Made by a program: the position numbers and the translations under genes
From: Bacteroidales bacterium
GTDB lineage: Bacteria; Bacteroidota; Bacteroidia; Bacteroidales; PUMT01
DNA: 7,447 nucleotides
Reading direction: 5' to 3'
NCBI GenBank assembly: GCA_007132365.1
Contig: SLOS01000364.1
Location: forward strand, 1 to 7,447
Notes under the pieces: generated by a model
What the model saw: only the letters and a program-made list of their open reading frames with translations
Database searches by the model: none
Told to the model about the DNA's origin: nothing
Part shown: one piece after another, positions 5,894 to 7,447 of the stretch
Layout of the letters: each line of letters begins with the position of its first letter
Numbering within the stretch: the first letter of the stretch is position 1

Positions 5894-7309
5894 ATGGCGT
5901 CAAAAAACAAAAAACTTTCAACACCTCCTTTATGGCTGTCATTAATACCTGTAATTGTAACCGGAATTTCACTTGGCCTGTCTGTTCTGGTGATTGATGC
6001 GGAACCTCATTTTTCTTTATTCCTTGGTGCTGCAACCGCCGGATTATGTGCTTTTTGGTATGGTTTTTCCTGGAAAACCATAAAGGAAGGTTTCAAGCAT
6101 TCAATAAGCCGTACCATACCTTCTATCATAATACTTCTGATAATTGGTATGCTTATAGCTGTCTGGATTGCAAGTGGTATCGTTCCTGTGATGATGTATT
6201 TCGGGCTTAAGTTTTTTGTGGCTCGCTGGTTTTTACCCCTGATTCTCCTGTTCTGCAGTTTAATGGCATTGATAACCGGAAGTTCCTGGTCTACTATCGG
6301 AACCCTCGGAGTGGTTGCTATTGGTGTTAGTGAAGGACTGGGGATTCCTCCTGAGATAACTGCCGGCGCAGTTGTTTCAGGAGCTTTCTTCGGCGACAAA
6401 CTGTCCCCAATGTCTGATTCTACCAACCTTACACCTTCGGTACTTGGTGTCAATCTTTACGATCATATTAAACATATGCTTTACACTACCCTGCCGGCAC
6501 TGGGAATTTCACTTATTGCCTTTACAATTATAGGACTCATTATTTCTGGAAACGGTAGCTCTGACGAAGTTTCAGAATATACCGAACATATCCTGACTCA
6601 TTTTAACTTTTCAGTATTTTTATTTATTCCCACAATTGCTGTCATATTCCTTATTATTAAAAAGGTGCCAGCGATTCCAAGTCTTATTGCAGGCGTTATT
6701 TTGGGAGGACTTGCATTTATTGTAATTCAGGGTGGAAGCATTAATGAACTTTTTGAAGCTATTCACAAAGGATATTCAATTGATACAGGTGTAGAGGAAA
6801 TGGATGTCCTGTTTTCAAGAGGAGGTATGGAAAGCATGTATAATGTGGTAAGTCTGGCGATGATATCTCTGGCTTTTGGAGGGATCATGGACAAAACCGG
6901 GATGCTTCACAGTATTGTGCTTTCATTGGCTAATTTTGTGAGATCAAATGGAAACCTCACTTTGACAGTTGTTTGCTCTTCTGTTTTAGTTAATATCTTC
7001 GGAGCGAACCAGTATCTTGCAGTAATTTTGCCGGGACAGATGTTTGAGGAGTGTTACAGGAACAATAAGTTAAAGCTGAAAAACCTTACCCGGACCCTGG
7101 AGGCAGGAGGTACACTGACTGCACCGCTAATACCCTGGAACAGCAGTGGCGTCTTTGTATATGCGACTATAGGTGTATCAGCTGCTGCCTATTTCCCCTA
7201 TGCTTTTCTGTGCTGGATAACAATGCTTATTGCTATATTTTTCGGTTATGCAAATATTAAAATGCATAAACACGAAGACATTCAGGAAGAGCCCGAAGAT
7301 CAGCAATAG
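5894..7309 (+). CDS. nhaC: NhaC-family Na+/H+ antiporter
   Basis: This 471-residue inner-membrane protein fits the NhaC family in length and motifs. Members exchange cytoplasmic Na+ for external H+ and serve in sodium and pH homeostasis; some relatives carry other solutes. About ten to twelve hydrophobic segments run from residue 14 to 450, separated by short loops, with a charged tail (HKHEDIQEEPEDQQ). Family signatures are GSSWSTIGTLG (129-139), GAFFGDKLSPMSDSTNL (163-179) with the conserved acidic residues D168 and D175, NIFGANQYLAVILPGQMF (367-384) and EAGGTLTAPLIPWNSSGVF (403-421). An in-frame TAG at 5855 and no other ATG fix the start at 5894. No Shine-Dalgarno is close: the purine run at 5856-5867 is too far away. 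The gene looks intact. Its sodium role would suit a marine or saline host, but substrate is inferred from family. Confidence 0.93.
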   Translation: MASKNKKLSTPPLWLSLIPVIVTGISLGLSVLVIDAEPHFSLFLGAATAGLCAFWYGFSWKTIKEGFKHSISRTIPSIIILLIIGMLIAVWIASGIVPVMMYFGLKFFVARWFLPLILLFCSLMALITGSSWSTIGTLGVVAIGVSEGLGIPPEITAGAVVSGAFFGDKLSPMSDSTNLTPSVLGVNLYDHIKHMLYTTLPALGISLIAFTIIGLIISGNGSSDEVSEYTEHILTHFNFSVFLFIPTIAVIFLIIKKVPAIPSLIAGVILGGLAFIVIQGGSINELFEAIHKGYSIDTGVEEMDVLFSRGGMESMYNVVSLAMISLAFGGIMDKTGMLHSIVLSLANFVRSNGNLTLTVVCSSVLVNIFGANQYLAVILPGQMFEECYRNNKLKLKNLTRTLEAGGTLTAPLIPWNSSGVFVYATIGVSAAAYFPYAFLCWITMLIAIFFGYANIKMHKHEDIQEEPEDQQ

Positions 7310-7327
7310 TCAGAAAAATGGATATCA

Positions 7328-7447
7328 TCAGAACTGTTTCAAAACAGATATTCTCTTTTCAATAGGAGGGTGGGTGGCAAACAAACCGTTAAAAAATGAG
7401 AACAGGTCTTTTTTCTGCTCTTTTGGGTTGTCAATAAAAAGCTGTGC
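7328..7447 (-). CDS. M48/HtpX-like metallopeptidase, C-terminal fragment
   Basis: The minus strand is open from the window edge to a TGA at 7330-7328 and encodes 39 residues, the C-terminus of a protein whose start lies outside. The ending holds LFIDNPK near the edge, then LFATHPPIEKRISVL, which closely resembles the C-terminal THPP-x-x-x-RI motif of the HtpX/Ste24-like M48 peptidases. These are zinc metalloproteases, in bacteria often membrane-bound and involved in envelope protein quality control. The catalytic HEXXH helix and membrane segments are not in the window, so activity cannot be judged. The gene converges on nhaC with an 18-bp gap and no visible terminator between them. Confidence 0.78.
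   Translation of the reverse strand, partial: AQLFIDNPKEQKKDLFSFFNGLFATHPPIEKRISVLKQF

Noticed and set aside
6007..6453. 148-codon minus-strand frame inside nhaC.
   Set aside because: It is antisense to conserved NhaC motifs and has no features of its own.
1..7447. A polysaccharide utilisation locus, CRISPR array, mobile element or tRNA.
   Set aside because: There is one lyase but no SusC/SusD pair, regulator or second CAZyme; no regularly spaced direct repeats of CRISPR type; no transposase, integrase or paired terminal repeats with target duplications; and no tRNA cloverleaf was found by eye.

Overview
The window looks like a chromosomal segment of a Bacteroidota bacterium, probably from the Bacteroidales/Marinilabiliales side and possibly marine or polysaccharide-degrading. 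Three things point there. The secreted enzyme ends in a type IX secretion (Por) sorting domain. The first gene belongs to the MG2 plus TonB-plug protein family common in that phylum. Gene starts lack strong Shine-Dalgarno sequences and sit behind A/T-rich leaders. This assignment rests on protein recognition by eye, not on a search.

Layout: bases 1-126 hold the tail of an upstream transcription unit, with two stem-loops in tandem, the second a good rho-independent terminator. Bases 127-455 are gene-free leader DNA containing a 10-bp-period repeat. Bases 456-2852 (+) encode an envelope protein with a signal peptide, macroglobulin MG2-like domain, beta-sandwich region and a barrel-less TonB plug. 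Bases 2977-4872 (-) encode a modular secreted polysaccharide lyase (PL14-like catalytic domain, putative Ig domain, discoidin-like domain, T9SS sorting domain), followed by its own terminator at 2933-2970; it converges on the first gene. Bases 4873-5132 form a divergent intergenic region with two sizeable inverted repeats. Bases 5133-5789 (+) encode a 218-residue protein I do not recognise. Bases 5894-7309 (+) encode an NhaC-type Na+/H+ antiporter. Bases 7328-7447 (-) are the 3' end of an M48/HtpX-like metallopeptidase gene that runs off the window and converges on nhaC.

How the genes fit together: the lyase would act outside the cell or on its surface on a polyuronate such as alginate or a glucuronic-acid polymer, but no SusC/SusD pair, regulator or further CAZyme is visible, so it looks like a stand-alone enzyme rather than part of a polysaccharide utilisation locus. 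The unknown gene and nhaC are co-directional with a 104-bp gap and could share a transcript. There is no obvious functional link between the lyase, the MG2/plug protein and the antiporter. I see no mobile element, CRISPR array, tRNA or rRNA. The least explained parts are the unrecognised 218-residue protein and the structured divergent region 4887-5010.
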